DNA of 9,359 bases, taken from the NCBI GenBank assembly GCA_020051025.1, contig JAGVJS010000427.1, positions 1 through 9,359 on the forward strand. The letters are read 5' to 3'. A model generated the notes under the pieces. It ran no database searches and was not told the DNA's origin. It saw only the letters and a list, made by a program, of their open reading frames with translations. Positions 1-7,533 of the stretch are shown piece after piece; the stretch's first letter is position 1; the number at the start of each line of letters is the position of its first letter. The stretch is from Sphingobium sp. (lineage in GTDB: Bacteria; Pseudomonadota; Alphaproteobacteria; Sphingomonadales; Sphingomonadaceae). The position numbers were made by a program, and so were the translations under genes.

Positions 1-10
1 CTTCCGATCT
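1..10. other. Illumina adapter remnant (left end)
   Basis: The first ten bases, CTTCCGATCT, match the 3' end of the standard Illumina adapter (…GCTCTTCCGATCT). They are sequencing-library residue, not genome. Genomic sequence probably begins at position 11. The matching adapter at the opposite end of the window makes chance unlikely. Confidence 0.93.
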
Positions 11-2010
11 AGCGCAGTGACCAGCAGCGGTCCGGCGCCTTCAGTAATGCGGGTTGCATCCTGATGCGCGCCGTCCAGCGTCGTGCGCAGCCGTTCCACC
101 AGTTCGCGATTGGCCTCCAGCCCGCCTTGCGTGCTTTCCAGCCATTCGGTCAGGCGACTGCCCTGACCGCGCAGCATTTCCTCCGCCTCTTCGGTGCGCC
201 CGACCAGCGCTTCCGAAATCGCCTCCAGCCGCTCCATTTCCGGGGTTGTGCTGCCAAGCAGGGCGCGGCTCTGCTGCAAACGTGCGTCGAACCGATCCAA
301 TGCCTGAGGATAGGTTTCGTCCAGTTCGCGCACGCTGGAATCCAGCGCAACCAGCAGCGTCTCCGCGCATCCGATCAACTTTTCAGCGGTCATGCCGCCC
401 GTCGCCAGTGCGGCGTCGATTCGCTGGGTTTCCAGTGTCATGCGCATCAATGCGCCGGTCAGCCGCTCGCCGCGCGCCAAGGCGCTGTCTTCCAGCGCCG
501 CAAAACGGTCTTCGGTGGTTGTGATGGTTTCCAGCAGGCTGCCGTGCAGGCTGGTCATCAGGCTGCGCTGGCCTTCGATCACATCGTTGATCTGGTGCAG
601 GCGACTTTCCACATCGCAGATCGTGTCGCTGAGGCCGTTGACCGTCTCGTCGCCGATTGCGGTCAGGCTTTCGCGGGAGCGGGCGATCAGCGCATCGAGC
701 GTCGCCGTCTGGCTGTTCAGGCCGCCATCGGTGATGGCCAGCGTTTCCTGCGCACGCTGTAGCGCCGCGTCGAGGCGACGACGCAGGTCGGTTTCCATCG
801 CCTCCATGTCGCGTTCCAGGATGGTCAGCGCATCTTCGCTGGCCTGACCGATGCCCTTTTCAGCAGCGGTAACGAGGGTTTCCAGCGCTTCGGCGCGGCG
901 GGTGAGCGCATCGTCCGTGGTTGTCAGCAAAGTTTGTACGGTGCGTTGGACACCCTCGAAACGCGAACGCACGGCGGCTTCGGTGGCGTCAAGCTCTTCG
1001 GCCAGGGTGCGGCGCACCTGCTGGCCGCTGTCTGCCATATTGCTCTGGACCGTTTCGATCATGGACGTCAGCGCGGCGGCGTGCGCTTCGATATCCTGCC
1101 GACTATGTTCCATCGCGTGCCGCGCGCCCTGGGCCGTCGCGTCGATCCGGCCCGATGCGATATCGGCCATGCCGGTCACTTCTGCGGAGGCCGACCGCGT
1201 CGCTTCCTGCATCTGCGTCAGCTGGCTCGCCAGGCTCTTGGTCGCTGCCAGCGTGCGCGCGCGCGCGTCGTCGGACAGTTCGCCCAGTGCATGCAGTCGC
1301 GCCTCCAGCGTGTCGATCCGCTCCGCCAGCGCATGACCGTTGTCCATCATCTGCGCGGTCATCCGACTGGTGCGATCTTCCAGTTCGGGAATCGAACCGA
1401 TCAACTGGTCCATGCGCGAGACGAGCGCCATGGCGGCTCGTTCAGCGGTCTCGGCCTTGTCCGCTGTCGTCTGGGCGCGACCTGCGATCAATTCTGCGGA
1501 CGCTTCCATATTGCTGCTGGCGGCAGCGCCATAGCTGTCGAGCAGTTCGGCCTGATCCTGCATCGACTGTCGGGCCGCTTCCAGTTGCGTGCTGATCCGG
1601 CCGAGACGCAGTTCCAGCAGATCCGCCTCCGTCCGCAGCGCGCGCGCGGTATCGAGATAGCGGCGCGATTCGGTACGGCTGTTGCGCACCAGCAGGAGAT
1701 AGGCCACGGCCAGCAGGATCAAAGGGATGGCGATGGTGACGACGGCATTGGCCCAGGCGACGGGGCCTGCGGCCAGATCGCCCGACGTCGCGATGGCCCA
1801 GCCGGCAAAGCCGATCCAGCCAATCGCCAGCACAGCCAAGGCCCAGCGTATCTGCTTCACCGTCGGCGCATCGGCGCCTTCTGTCACTTCACTTTCGTCT
1901 ATGTCGAGAACCGCCTGTTTCAAAAGCAAGATATCGTCCATCTGCGACTCGTTGCCGGTCGCGGTTTGTTCGTCTCGCCAGAACTCGACGATGGTGCTGC
2001 CCCCTGTCAT
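11..2010 (-). CDS. Membrane-anchored long coiled-coil protein, C-terminus truncated
   Basis: This minus-strand frame stays open from ATG at 2010 to the left edge, giving about 666 genomic residues; the stop lies outside the window. Residues 1-50 are acidic and polar. Two hydrophobic segments follow at about 56-75 and 86-108, then Arg-rich RNSRTESRR, which fits an N-terminal hairpin anchor with a cytoplasmic C-terminus. From about 110 onward the protein is almost entirely heptad-like helix rich in Ala, Glu, Leu, Arg, Thr and Gln, with few Pro or Gly, and no enzymatic motif. Databases may label such proteins ATPase or apolipoprotein-like because of the coiled coil, but I see no Walker motif. 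AGGA lies about 9 bases before the ATG and supports this start. The architecture resembles TipN-type polarity proteins or an MCP-like scaffold; homology is not shown. It is transcribed divergently from the Hpt-like gene. Large plus-strand frames over it are shadows. Confidence 0.85.
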
Positions 2011-2028
2011 GCCCTTATCCTAGCATCT

Positions 2029-2044
2029 TTTCCGGCTGCGGAAA
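2029..2044. promoter_or_regulatory. Inverted repeat in divergent intergenic region
   Basis: TTTCCG-GCTG-CGGAAA is a perfect 6-bp inverted repeat with a 4-base centre. It lies in the 79-bp gap between the divergent starts at 2010 and 2090, which must hold the promoters of both units. Its position would suit an operator, but a repeat of this length can occur by chance in GC-rich DNA, and no regulator is implied. I saw no convincing -35/-10 pair. A weak TTACCA (2052-2057) and TAGCGT (2077-2082), 19 bases apart, would start transcription almost at the ATG of the plus-strand gene. Confidence 0.25.
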
Positions 2045-2089
2045 TGCCCTGTTACCAAAACTTAACGCAAGCCCGATAGCGTCTGTCCC

Positions 2090-2392
2090 ATGTCCTATGA
2101 TCCTGGCGCCCTTCATGCCGCTCTGGCAGCAGCCGTTGGCGATGACAGCGCATTGATCGCCGATCTGCGCGTCGCCTTTATGGAAAGCGCTTCCCGGCAG
2201 GTCGATCTTCTGGGGCGGGCGCGGTGCGATGCCAATTGGGAATTGGCGGCATGGCGATTGAAGGGGTTGGCGGCCAGTTTCGGCCTGACCGCGCTGATGG
2301 CGTTGGCGGATGAGGCTGCGGCATCGGCGCCAGGTGATCCGCGGGTGCTGCGCAAGCTACAGGCCGCATTGCAGGGGCTGGACCAGGCCTGA
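2090..2392 (+). CDS. Small Hpt-like protein lacking the phospho-His
   Basis: A 100-aa, all-helical, soluble protein. Residues 53-66, AAWRLKGLAASFGL, line up with the Hpt signature A-H-x-L-K-G-x-x-x-x-x-G. Lys58, Gly59 and Gly65 are kept, but the phospho-accepting His position is Trp55. The codon is TGG, at least two changes from CAT or CAC, so a single sequencing error is not the explanation. The length matches a stand-alone Hpt domain. It would not carry phosphate as a phosphorelay intermediate; a binding or inhibitory role is inferred. It is the first gene of the plus-strand cluster that ends with a kinase-like gene. No Shine-Dalgarno is evident before the ATG, and with a promoter just upstream the message could be nearly leaderless. 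Homology to Hpt rests on this one motif, the length and the helical pattern. Confidence 0.8.
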   Translation: MSYDPGALHAALAAAVGDDSALIADLRVAFMESASRQVDLLGRARCDANWELAAWRLKGLAASFGLTALMALADEAAASAPGDPRVLRKLQAALQGLDQA

Positions 2393-2416
2393 CCGTTTAG
2401 GTGTATGGTGCGGCTT

Positions 2417-2447
2417 GCGCGAAACGCGCGGCCTTGCGAAAAGGTCG
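2417..2447 (+). promoter_or_regulatory. Overlapping hairpins in leader of the 2480 gene
   Basis: The 87-bp gap after the Hpt-like gene contains two possible RNA stems. One is GCGCG-AAA-CGCGC (2417-2429). The other is a 7-bp stem, 2429-2435 with 2441-2447, with loop GCGAA and one G-U pair. They share base 2429, so both cannot form completely. Neither is followed by a T-run, so they are not intrinsic terminators. They could shape translation of the next gene or stabilise the message; function is unknown and chance formation is possible. Confidence 0.2.
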
Positions 2448-2479
2448 CCGCACAACAATCGGGTCATAAACGTAACAAT

Positions 2480-3649
2480 ATGAGTTTCGCCGCAATTCTG
2501 AGCGCCAGTCGGGCGTCTGGCGATTCGCCCCCTGGTTTGCGCGCGAGCCTTTATTTTGCCGGCCAGACGCTGGTGGAATATCAAGCGCGCCAAGCAGCCC
2601 AGGCCGGCGCTGATCGCATCATGATATTGGTGAGTGTCATCACCCCCGCCTTGTCGCAAGCCGTTGATCGATTGAGCGCCGATGGTATTGCGGTGGCGCT
2701 GGTGCGCGACATGGTGTCGATGGTGCGCGATGCGCCTCAGGACAGTGACGTATTGCTGGTGGCGGACGGTGCGATCGTGTCTCAGGCCCATTTCGACGGC
2801 ATGGGCGCGGCGGACGGTAATGTTATGCTGGTCACCGATGACAGTCGTGCCAGCACGCCGTTCGAGCGGGTCGATGCGGGACAGCGCTGGGCAGGACTGG
2901 CGCGGATCAGCCCGGATTTGTTGTTTGGCACGCTCGATATGATCGGCGACTGGGATCTGGCACTTACTCTGGTCCGCGCGGCGGTGCAGAAGGGCGCGCG
3001 ACGCATCACAGTGCCGCAAGACGATCTGTTGGAAGGGCGGGTTGCGCTGGTGGAAACGCAGGCGCAGGCTGATCTGGTGGCACAGGCGGTAACGGCCGTT
3101 GGGGCAGCGCAGGCGCAGGCTCGTGGCGGTATCGAGCATTATCTGCTCGCGCCGCTGGCGCGGATCGTCAGTCCTTCGCTGATGCGGATGCAGGTGCCGG
3201 CGTTGCAAGTGCGGATCGCCGCAATCGCGTTGGGCGCAGTGGCGCTGGTACCGATCGAGCTAAGCTGGCCATTGACCGGCTTCTTCCTGCTGATGGGGGG
3301 CCTGCTGTTGTCGGAAATCAGCGACCGTTTGGGTGACTTGGCGTTGCGCGCACCGTTGATGAACTGGCTGGCCTTCTGCGTGCCGGCGATGGTGTTGGTA
3401 GGTATGGTCTTTGCCGGCGGTACGACCATGGCCGCTGATCTGGCACTATTGCTTGGCATAGTCATGCTCGCGGATCGCTGGGGACGGACCGGCGCGACGC
3501 GACCATGGATGATTTTTACGCCGGGTACAGCGTTGCTGTTGCTGATACTGACCGGCTTCGTGGGAATGATGGCGCAGGGTTTTCGCACCGCTATATTGCT
3601 GGCGATCGGCTCCCTTGCCGCCATGTTGTTGCGCAGGCCGAATAAGTGA
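2480..3649 (+). CDS. Membrane protein, degenerate NTase / CDP-alcohol transferase-like
   Basis: Predicted 389 aa. Residues 4-51 thread onto a sugar-nucleotidyltransferase N-terminus: AAILSASRA stands where ILAAGxG is expected, and AGQTLVEYQ…AGADRIMILV matches the following strand-helix-strand. LLVADGAIV (92-100) resembles the strand before the metal-binding Asp. The glycine loop and its Lys are lost. After a linker, GGIEHYLLAPLARIVSP (216-232) precedes a hydrophobic half with roughly four or five membrane segments from 244 to 383. SDRLGDLALR (281-290) sits where CDP-alcohol phosphatidyltransferases carry DxxDGxxAR, and only the first Asp and last Arg fit. The order matches bifunctional inositol-phosphate cytidylyltransferase/DIPP synthases, so this looks like a catalytically eroded relative, which is inference. 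The start at 2480 is preferred because the 25-residue extension from ATG 2405 is low-complexity and basic; 2405 has a weak AGG and remains possible. Confidence 0.8.
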   Translation: MSFAAILSASRASGDSPPGLRASLYFAGQTLVEYQARQAAQAGADRIMILVSVITPALSQAVDRLSADGIAVALVRDMVSMVRDAPQDSDVLLVADGAIVSQAHFDGMGAADGNVMLVTDDSRASTPFERVDAGQRWAGLARISPDLLFGTLDMIGDWDLALTLVRAAVQKGARRITVPQDDLLEGRVALVETQAQADLVAQAVTAVGAAQAQARGGIEHYLLAPLARIVSPSLMRMQVPALQVRIAAIALGAVALVPIELSWPLTGFFLLMGGLLLSEISDRLGDLALRAPLMNWLAFCVPAMVLVGMVFAGGTTMAADLALLLGIVMLADRWGRTGATRPWMIFTPGTALLLLILTGFVGMMAQGFRTAILLAIGSLAAMLLRRPNK

Positions 3650-3678
3650 TTTTCCCAGGCACGGTTTAGTGCATTTTA

Positions 3679-3683
3679 AGGAC
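3679..3683 (+). promoter_or_regulatory. Ribosome binding site for the 3692 gene
   Basis: AAGGA lies about 8-9 bases before ATG 3692. This favours that start over the in-frame ATG at 3704, which has no purine-rich site in front. Confidence 0.55.
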
Positions 3684-3691
3684 GTGGGATT

Positions 3692-4786
3692 ATGCTGGTC
3701 GGCATGAGCGCCCATTCGTCCCCTACCGGCATGGCCAGCGACCGGCCGATGGCGCGCGCCATGGCGGGTCAGTCGGCCGTCCCTGTCGGCCACGCCATTG
3801 ATCTGGCTTTCTTCTTTCCCGACGAGTCGCAGGCACGGCCCGACGCTTTGATCGCCGAGACGCGGCGCCATATGGGCGGTTGCATCGCGGCGATTGAAAT
3901 GGCCATGCGCCTTCGGCTGGAGCAGGCGCCCGATATCGCGGCAGCGCTGGATCGCTGGCCAGCGCCGGTTGCCTGGTCGATGGTGCGGGCACATCCCACT
4001 TTGCTTGGTCCTGATCTTCTGGCGCATATGCAGATGCGCGCCGGCGTGACGCTGATGCTCCGGCAGTTCGGGCAGGCCGATTTCGAACAACTGGATGAGG
4101 GACAGGGCGACCTGATCCCCGCGACGGATGATCCTGAACTGGGGGAAGCGCTGTCGGCGCTGGCGCTGGCGGAGGGGCGCTGGCTCGCACTTGCCGGTGA
4201 GGATGCGCCGATGAAGCCGGATCTCCCGGTCGAATATTTTGCCGATCTGGTCTGGACCGTTGCGGCTTGCCTGAATGTCGTGGCCCAGCGCACTATGCTG
4301 GACGGAGGCGAAGGATCGTTGGTGGCGTTCGATCGGTCGGGCTGGGCGCTGCTGCGCGACCATGACGAAGAGGCTTGCCCAATCGCGCAGGCGGACAGGC
4401 TGGTGCGACAGATGGGCGAGCGTGCGGATGCGCCTGAATTGCTCGGCGCCTTACTGGGGCAGCGACGTTTTCTTTTGTTTGCGGCCGTGGCAGCGCGACG
4501 CTTGCGGATGGATAGCCGTCAGTTGGTGGCGATGCTGGTCATGGGACCGGTGGCGCACCTGGCCAGCCTGTGCCGTGCCCTTGGTGGATCGGCAGGGGAT
4601 TATCGGATTCTGTTGCTGGCGCTACGCCCGGTGCGGCCGTTTCTGTCGGACGCAGCAATCGTTGCGGAAGCCGAGCGCTATCAGGGCGTGAGCGAACAGC
4701 GCGCCGATAGCGTGATCAACGTCTTGCGTACATCGCCTGACCTGCGTGCCAAGCTCGATCATTTCCATGCGGTGACCGGCACATGA
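3692..4786 (+). CDS. DUF2336-like helical cytoplasmic protein
   Basis: A 364-aa, almost entirely alpha-helical protein with no signal peptide or clear membrane segment. Residues 255-312 (GQRRFLLFAAVAARRLRMDS, continuing through ASLCRALGG) resemble the C-terminal part of DUF2336 (COG5330), a family of unknown function common in Alphaproteobacteria. The middle contains FGQADFEQLDEGQGDL (126-141) followed by an acidic stretch. The first 30 residues look disordered. I recognise no catalytic motif. Its stop overlaps the next start as ATGA (4783-4786), so its translation is probably coupled to that of the kinase-like protein, and the two products may act together. The family call is a pattern judgement; a lineage-specific helical-repeat protein is the alternative. 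The coding call is secure from length, the AAGGA site and operon context. Confidence 0.82.
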   Translation: MLVGMSAHSSPTGMASDRPMARAMAGQSAVPVGHAIDLAFFFPDESQARPDALIAETRRHMGGCIAAIEMAMRLRLEQAPDIAAALDRWPAPVAWSMVRAHPTLLGPDLLAHMQMRAGVTLMLRQFGQADFEQLDEGQGDLIPATDDPELGEALSALALAEGRWLALAGEDAPMKPDLPVEYFADLVWTVAACLNVVAQRTMLDGGEGSLVAFDRSGWALLRDHDEEACPIAQADRLVRQMGERADAPELLGALLGQRRFLLFAAVAARRLRMDSRQLVAMLVMGPVAHLASLCRALGGSAGDYRILLLALRPVRPFLSDAAIVAEAERYQGVSEQRADSVINVLRTSPDLRAKLDHFHAVTGT

Positions 4787-6159
4787 GCATATTGCCGCCG
4801 GCTATCGTCCGTGCCAGCTTGTCCCTTGATGGTCGTCTGCTGAGCGCGGACGCATCCTTGCTGGCCTTGCAGCAAGAGGCGGGGGCAGATCTCGGCGAAG
4901 CCTTCGCCGTGCCGCAACTGGTGGCGATCACCCGGTTGGCCGCGCGACTGGGCGTCCTGGTGTCACGTCCCGTAGTCGCAGCGGCACAACGCGGCGATAT
5001 CGACATGTGGGTGCGGGCCAAACCCGATGATCAGGGCGTCAGCCTGTCGATCGTGGACTGGCGCGAGCGCCCGTCCGTGCCGGTGCCCCCCGACGATGGT
5101 CGGCGTGAGGCAGATATCGCGGCTCTGACAGATGGCTGGACCTGGCAGATCGACACCCAATTGCGGTTCCAGATGGTGCTGGCCGGGGGCGGTGACGGTG
5201 GGGCACTGCCGGCCAGTCCGCCAGTGCCGGGCGCGCGTTTCTCCAGCTATTTTCAATTGGAGGCGGATAGCGATGGCGACATGGCGATGTTGCGCGGCTT
5301 TGCCCAGCGGCGCGCCTTTCGCGATCAGCAGGCGATCGTGGCGGGGGACGGCAACAGCCGTGTTCGCCTGTCGGCCTTTCCGATGTTCGATCATGCGGGC
5401 CAGTTGACCGGCTATCGGGGTACGGCCTTCCCACTGGAGAAAGCCGCTGTCGCACCTTTGGCGGAAGAGGCACCGCTTTCCATCTATCCGGCGGAGTTCG
5501 GGCGCCGGCTGGATCGTTCGCTGCGCCAGCCTTTGGGCCGGATCATCGCCAATGCCGATACGATCAGCGCGCAACTGGAAGGGCCGTTGCGTCCGGATTA
5601 TGCCGGTTATGCCAATGATATCGCTGCCGCAGGCCGGCATCTGATGGCGCTGGTCGATGACCTGGCCGATTTGCAGGCGATCGACCGGCCCGATTTCAGT
5701 GTGGTTGCCGAAGAGGTGGACCTGGCCGATCTCGGCCGTCGCGCCGCGGGTTTGCTGGCGGTCAAGGCGCTTGATCGGCGGATCACGATCATCGCGCCGG
5801 GCCCGGATGCGAGCTTGCCGGCTATCGGCGAGTTTCGCCGAATCCTGCAAATCTTGGTGAACCTGATCGGCAATGCCGTCCGCTATTCGCCCGAAGGGAC
5901 TGAAGTGCGCGTGGCGACGGAGTGGGAAAGCGGTCAGGCACGCATTGCCGTGATCGACCAGGGCGCTGGCGTGGCGATGGCCGACCGCGAGCGCATCTTC
6001 GAGAAGTTCGAGCGACTGGGCCGGGACGATGCTAGTGGCAGCGGCCTTGGTCTCTACATATCCCGTCGCCTGGCCCGAGCTATGAAGGGGGACATCTGCA
6101 TTGGCGGTGCGCCGGGCGAGGGCGCCCGCTTCATCCTCTCGCTGCCGGTCGGCAGCTAA
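4783..6159 (+). CDS. PAS-domain histidine-kinase-like protein, H-box His replaced by Arg
   Basis: A 458-aa soluble protein. Residues 1-95 look like a divergent sensor (PAS-like) segment. Residues 109-218 form a clearer PAS domain, with DGWTWQIDTQLRF at the front and RRAFRD and DHAGQLTGYRG at the end. The dimerisation helix starts at 239: FGRRLDRSLRQPLGRIIAN, where SHELRTPL is expected. The phospho-accepting His position is Arg245 (CGT, 5515-5517). The ATP-binding domain looks complete: N-box NLIGNAVRYSPEG (360-372, Asn364), G1 DQGAGV (392-397), F-box FEKFERLG (406-413) and G2 GSGLGLYISRRL (419-430). By family knowledge a His-less kinase cannot autophosphorylate there; it may bind ATP and act allosterically, as DivL, which has Tyr at that position, does in Caulobacter. 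It is coupled by ATGA to the preceding gene and followed by a terminator. No response regulator is adjacent. Confidence 0.92.
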   Translation: MSILPPAIVRASLSLDGRLLSADASLLALQQEAGADLGEAFAVPQLVAITRLAARLGVLVSRPVVAAAQRGDIDMWVRAKPDDQGVSLSIVDWRERPSVPVPPDDGRREADIAALTDGWTWQIDTQLRFQMVLAGGGDGGALPASPPVPGARFSSYFQLEADSDGDMAMLRGFAQRRAFRDQQAIVAGDGNSRVRLSAFPMFDHAGQLTGYRGTAFPLEKAAVAPLAEEAPLSIYPAEFGRRLDRSLRQPLGRIIANADTISAQLEGPLRPDYAGYANDIAAAGRHLMALVDDLADLQAIDRPDFSVVAEEVDLADLGRRAAGLLAVKALDRRITIIAPGPDASLPAIGEFRRILQILVNLIGNAVRYSPEGTEVRVATEWESGQARIAVIDQGAGVAMADRERIFEKFERLGRDDASGSGLGLYISRRLARAMKGDICIGGAPGEGARFILSLPVGS

Positions 6160-6177
6160 ACATCTTCGCATAAAAAA

Positions 6178-6202
6178 AACGGCGCCCGGTTGAGGCGCCG
6201 TT
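6178..6202. terminator. Bidirectional intrinsic terminator
   Basis: AACGGCGCC (6178-6186) pairs perfectly with GGCGCCGTT (6194-6202) around a 7-base loop. On the minus strand the stem is followed by a run of eight U (A-run 6172-6179 on plus), a strong terminator for gltA. On plus it is followed by CTTTAT, which with the stem's own TT gives a weaker U-tract for the kinase-like operon. It lies between the two converging stops (6159 and 6227). A second small palindrome, GCGCT-GTT-AGCGC (6221-6233), covers the gltA stop codon. Confidence 0.85.
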
Positions 6203-6226
6203 CTTTATCACGATGGTCTGGCGCTG

Positions 6227-7513
6227 TTAGCGCTTGTCGACCGGCACATAGTCGCGCTGCGTCGGGCCGGTGTAGAGCTGACGCGGGCGGCCGATCTTCT
6301 GCGCTGGGTCCGAAATCATTTCGTTCCACTGCGCGACCCAGCCGACGGTGCGGGCGAGCGCGAAGAGCACGGTGAACATTTCGGTCGGGAAGCCGATGGC
6401 CGACAGGATGACGCCCGAGTAGAAGTCGACATTCGGGTAGAGCTTCTTCTCGACGAAATAGGGATCGTTGAGTGCGATCTGCTCCAGTTCCTTGGCGACG
6501 TCGAAGACCGGGTCGTTGACGCCCAGCTTTTCCAGCACGTCCTTCGCGGTCTTCTGCATCACGGTCGCGCGCGGATCGTAATTTTTGTAAACGCGGTGGC
6601 CAAAGCCCATCAGGCGGAACGGATCGTCCTTGTTCTTGGCGCGGGCGATATATTCCGGGATGCGATCAACGGTGCCGATTTCGCGCAGCATGTTGAGCGC
6701 GGCTTCGTTGGCACCGCCATGCGCCGGACCCCACAGGCAGGCGATGCCGGCCGCGATGCAGGCGAACGGATTGGCGCCCGACGAACCGGCAAGGCGCACG
6801 GTCGAGGTCGAGGCGTTTTGTTCATGGTCGGCATGCAGGATGAAAATCTTGTCCATCGCGTCCACGATCACCGGATCCGGCTCATATTCTTCCGCCGGGA
6901 CCGAAAAGGTCATGCGCAGGAAGTTGGCGGTGTAGGACAGGTCGTTGCGCGGATAGACGAAGGGCTGACCGACGCTGTACTTGTAGGCCATGGCCGCGAT
7001 CGTCGGCATCTTGGCGATCAGACGGTGGCTCGCAATGCGGCGCTGTTCCGGATCGTTTATGTCGGTCGAGTCGTGATAGAAGGCCGACAGGGCGCCGACC
7101 ACGCCAACCATGATGGCCATCGGGTGGGCGTCGCGGCGGAAACCGCGGAAGAAGGCGGTCAACTGTTCATGCACCATGGTGTGGCGCGTGATGGTGTTGG
7201 TGAATTCGGCCAGTTCCTTCTCCGACGGCAGTTCGCCGTTCAGCAGCAGGTAGCAGACTTCCATGAAGCTGGATTCTTCGGCCAACTGGCCGATCGGATA
7301 ACCACGGTGCAGCAGGACGCCTTCGTCACCGTCGATGTAGGTGAGGCCCGATTCACAGCTGGCGGTCGAGGTGAAACCCGGATCATAGGTGAACATGCCG
7401 GTATTGGCGTAGAGCTTGCGAACGTCGATGACCTGCGGACCAACGGTGCCATCCATGATGGCATAGTCCTTGGCTTCTCCCCCAACGGTCAGGTTGGCTG
7501 TGTTATCCGACAT
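6227..7513 (-). CDS. gltA: Citrate synthase (type II)
   Basis: Condenses acetyl-CoA and oxaloacetate to citrate, the entry step of the TCA cycle, in the cytoplasm. The 428-aa length is that of hexameric Gram-negative type II enzymes. The catalytic triad is present: His265 in [13 protein letters not shown], His306 in [16 protein letters not shown] and Asp363 in [11 protein letters not shown]. The N-terminal domain typical of type II enzymes (residues about 1-55, TASCES following) is also present; NADH sensitivity is usual for the class but not shown here. The start is ATG 7513 because AAGGAG lies six bases upstream. A frame extension to 7537 (MMTYKEKN) would overlap the gltX stop and lacks such a site. 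Only 20 bases separate it from gltX, so co-transcription is likely. It ends in the strong terminator at 6178-6202. Confidence 0.98.
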   Translation of the reverse strand: MSDNTANLTVGGEAKDYAIMDGTVGPQVIDVRKLYANTGMFTYDPGFTSTASCESGLTYIDGDEGVLLHRGYPIGQLAEESSFMEVCYLLLNGELPSEKELAEFTNTITRHTMVHEQLTAFFRGFRRDAHPMAIMVGVVGALSAFYHDSTDINDPEQRRIASHRLIAKMPTIAAMAYKYSVGQPFVYPRNDLSYTANFLRMTFSVPAEEYEPDPVIVDAMDKIFILHADHEQNASTSTVRLAGSSGANPFACIAAGIACLWGPAHGGANEAALNMLREIGTVDRIPEYIARAKNKDDPFRLMGFGHRVYKNYDPRATVMQKTAKDVLEKLGVNDPVFDVAKELEQIALNDPYFVEKKLYPNVDFYSGVILSAIGFPTEMFTVLFALARTVGWVAQWNEMISDPAQKIGRPRQLYTGPTQRDYVPVDKR

Positions 7514-7519
7514 ATTTTT

Positions 7520-7525
7520 CTCCTT
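7520..7525 (-). promoter_or_regulatory. Shine-Dalgarno of gltA
   Basis: On the minus strand, AAGGAG is followed by AAAAAT and then ATG 7513. It is the strongest ribosome binding site in the window and decides the gltA start. It lies in the 20-base gap behind the gltX stop codon. Confidence 0.85.
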
Positions 7526-7533
7526 GTACGTCA

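Noticed and set aside
1254..1268. Alternating GC dinucleotide run, possible simple repeat or Z-DNA tract
   Set aside because: It encodes Ala-Arg-Ala-Arg in frame in the coiled-coil gene and is explained by GCG/CGC codon use.
64..2079. Large plus-strand frames (64-762, 392-847, 851-1336, 934-2079) that could be read as genes
   Set aside because: They are antisense to the continuous minus-strand coiled-coil gene. Their composition (Arg, Ala, His, Gln or Ser-rich) is that of GC-rich shadow frames, and no known motif appears.
2405..2479. N-terminal 25-residue extension of the membrane protein at 2480
   Set aside because: Basic, low-complexity and overlapping possible leader hairpins. The NTase-like fold begins right after Met at 2480. 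Kept only as an alternative start.
2357..4363. Minus-strand frames of 283 and 305 codons (2357-3208 and 3446-4363)
   Set aside because: Rich in His, Arg and Gln with no domain pattern, and antisense to well-supported plus-strand genes.
4963..6171. Minus-strand frame of 402 codons
   Set aside because: Antisense to the PAS/kinase-like gene whose N, G1, F and G2 boxes are unmistakable; no recognisable motif.
6160..6226. Possible small gene or sRNA between the converging stops
   Set aside because: The interval is filled by the bidirectional terminator and is too short for anything else I can support.
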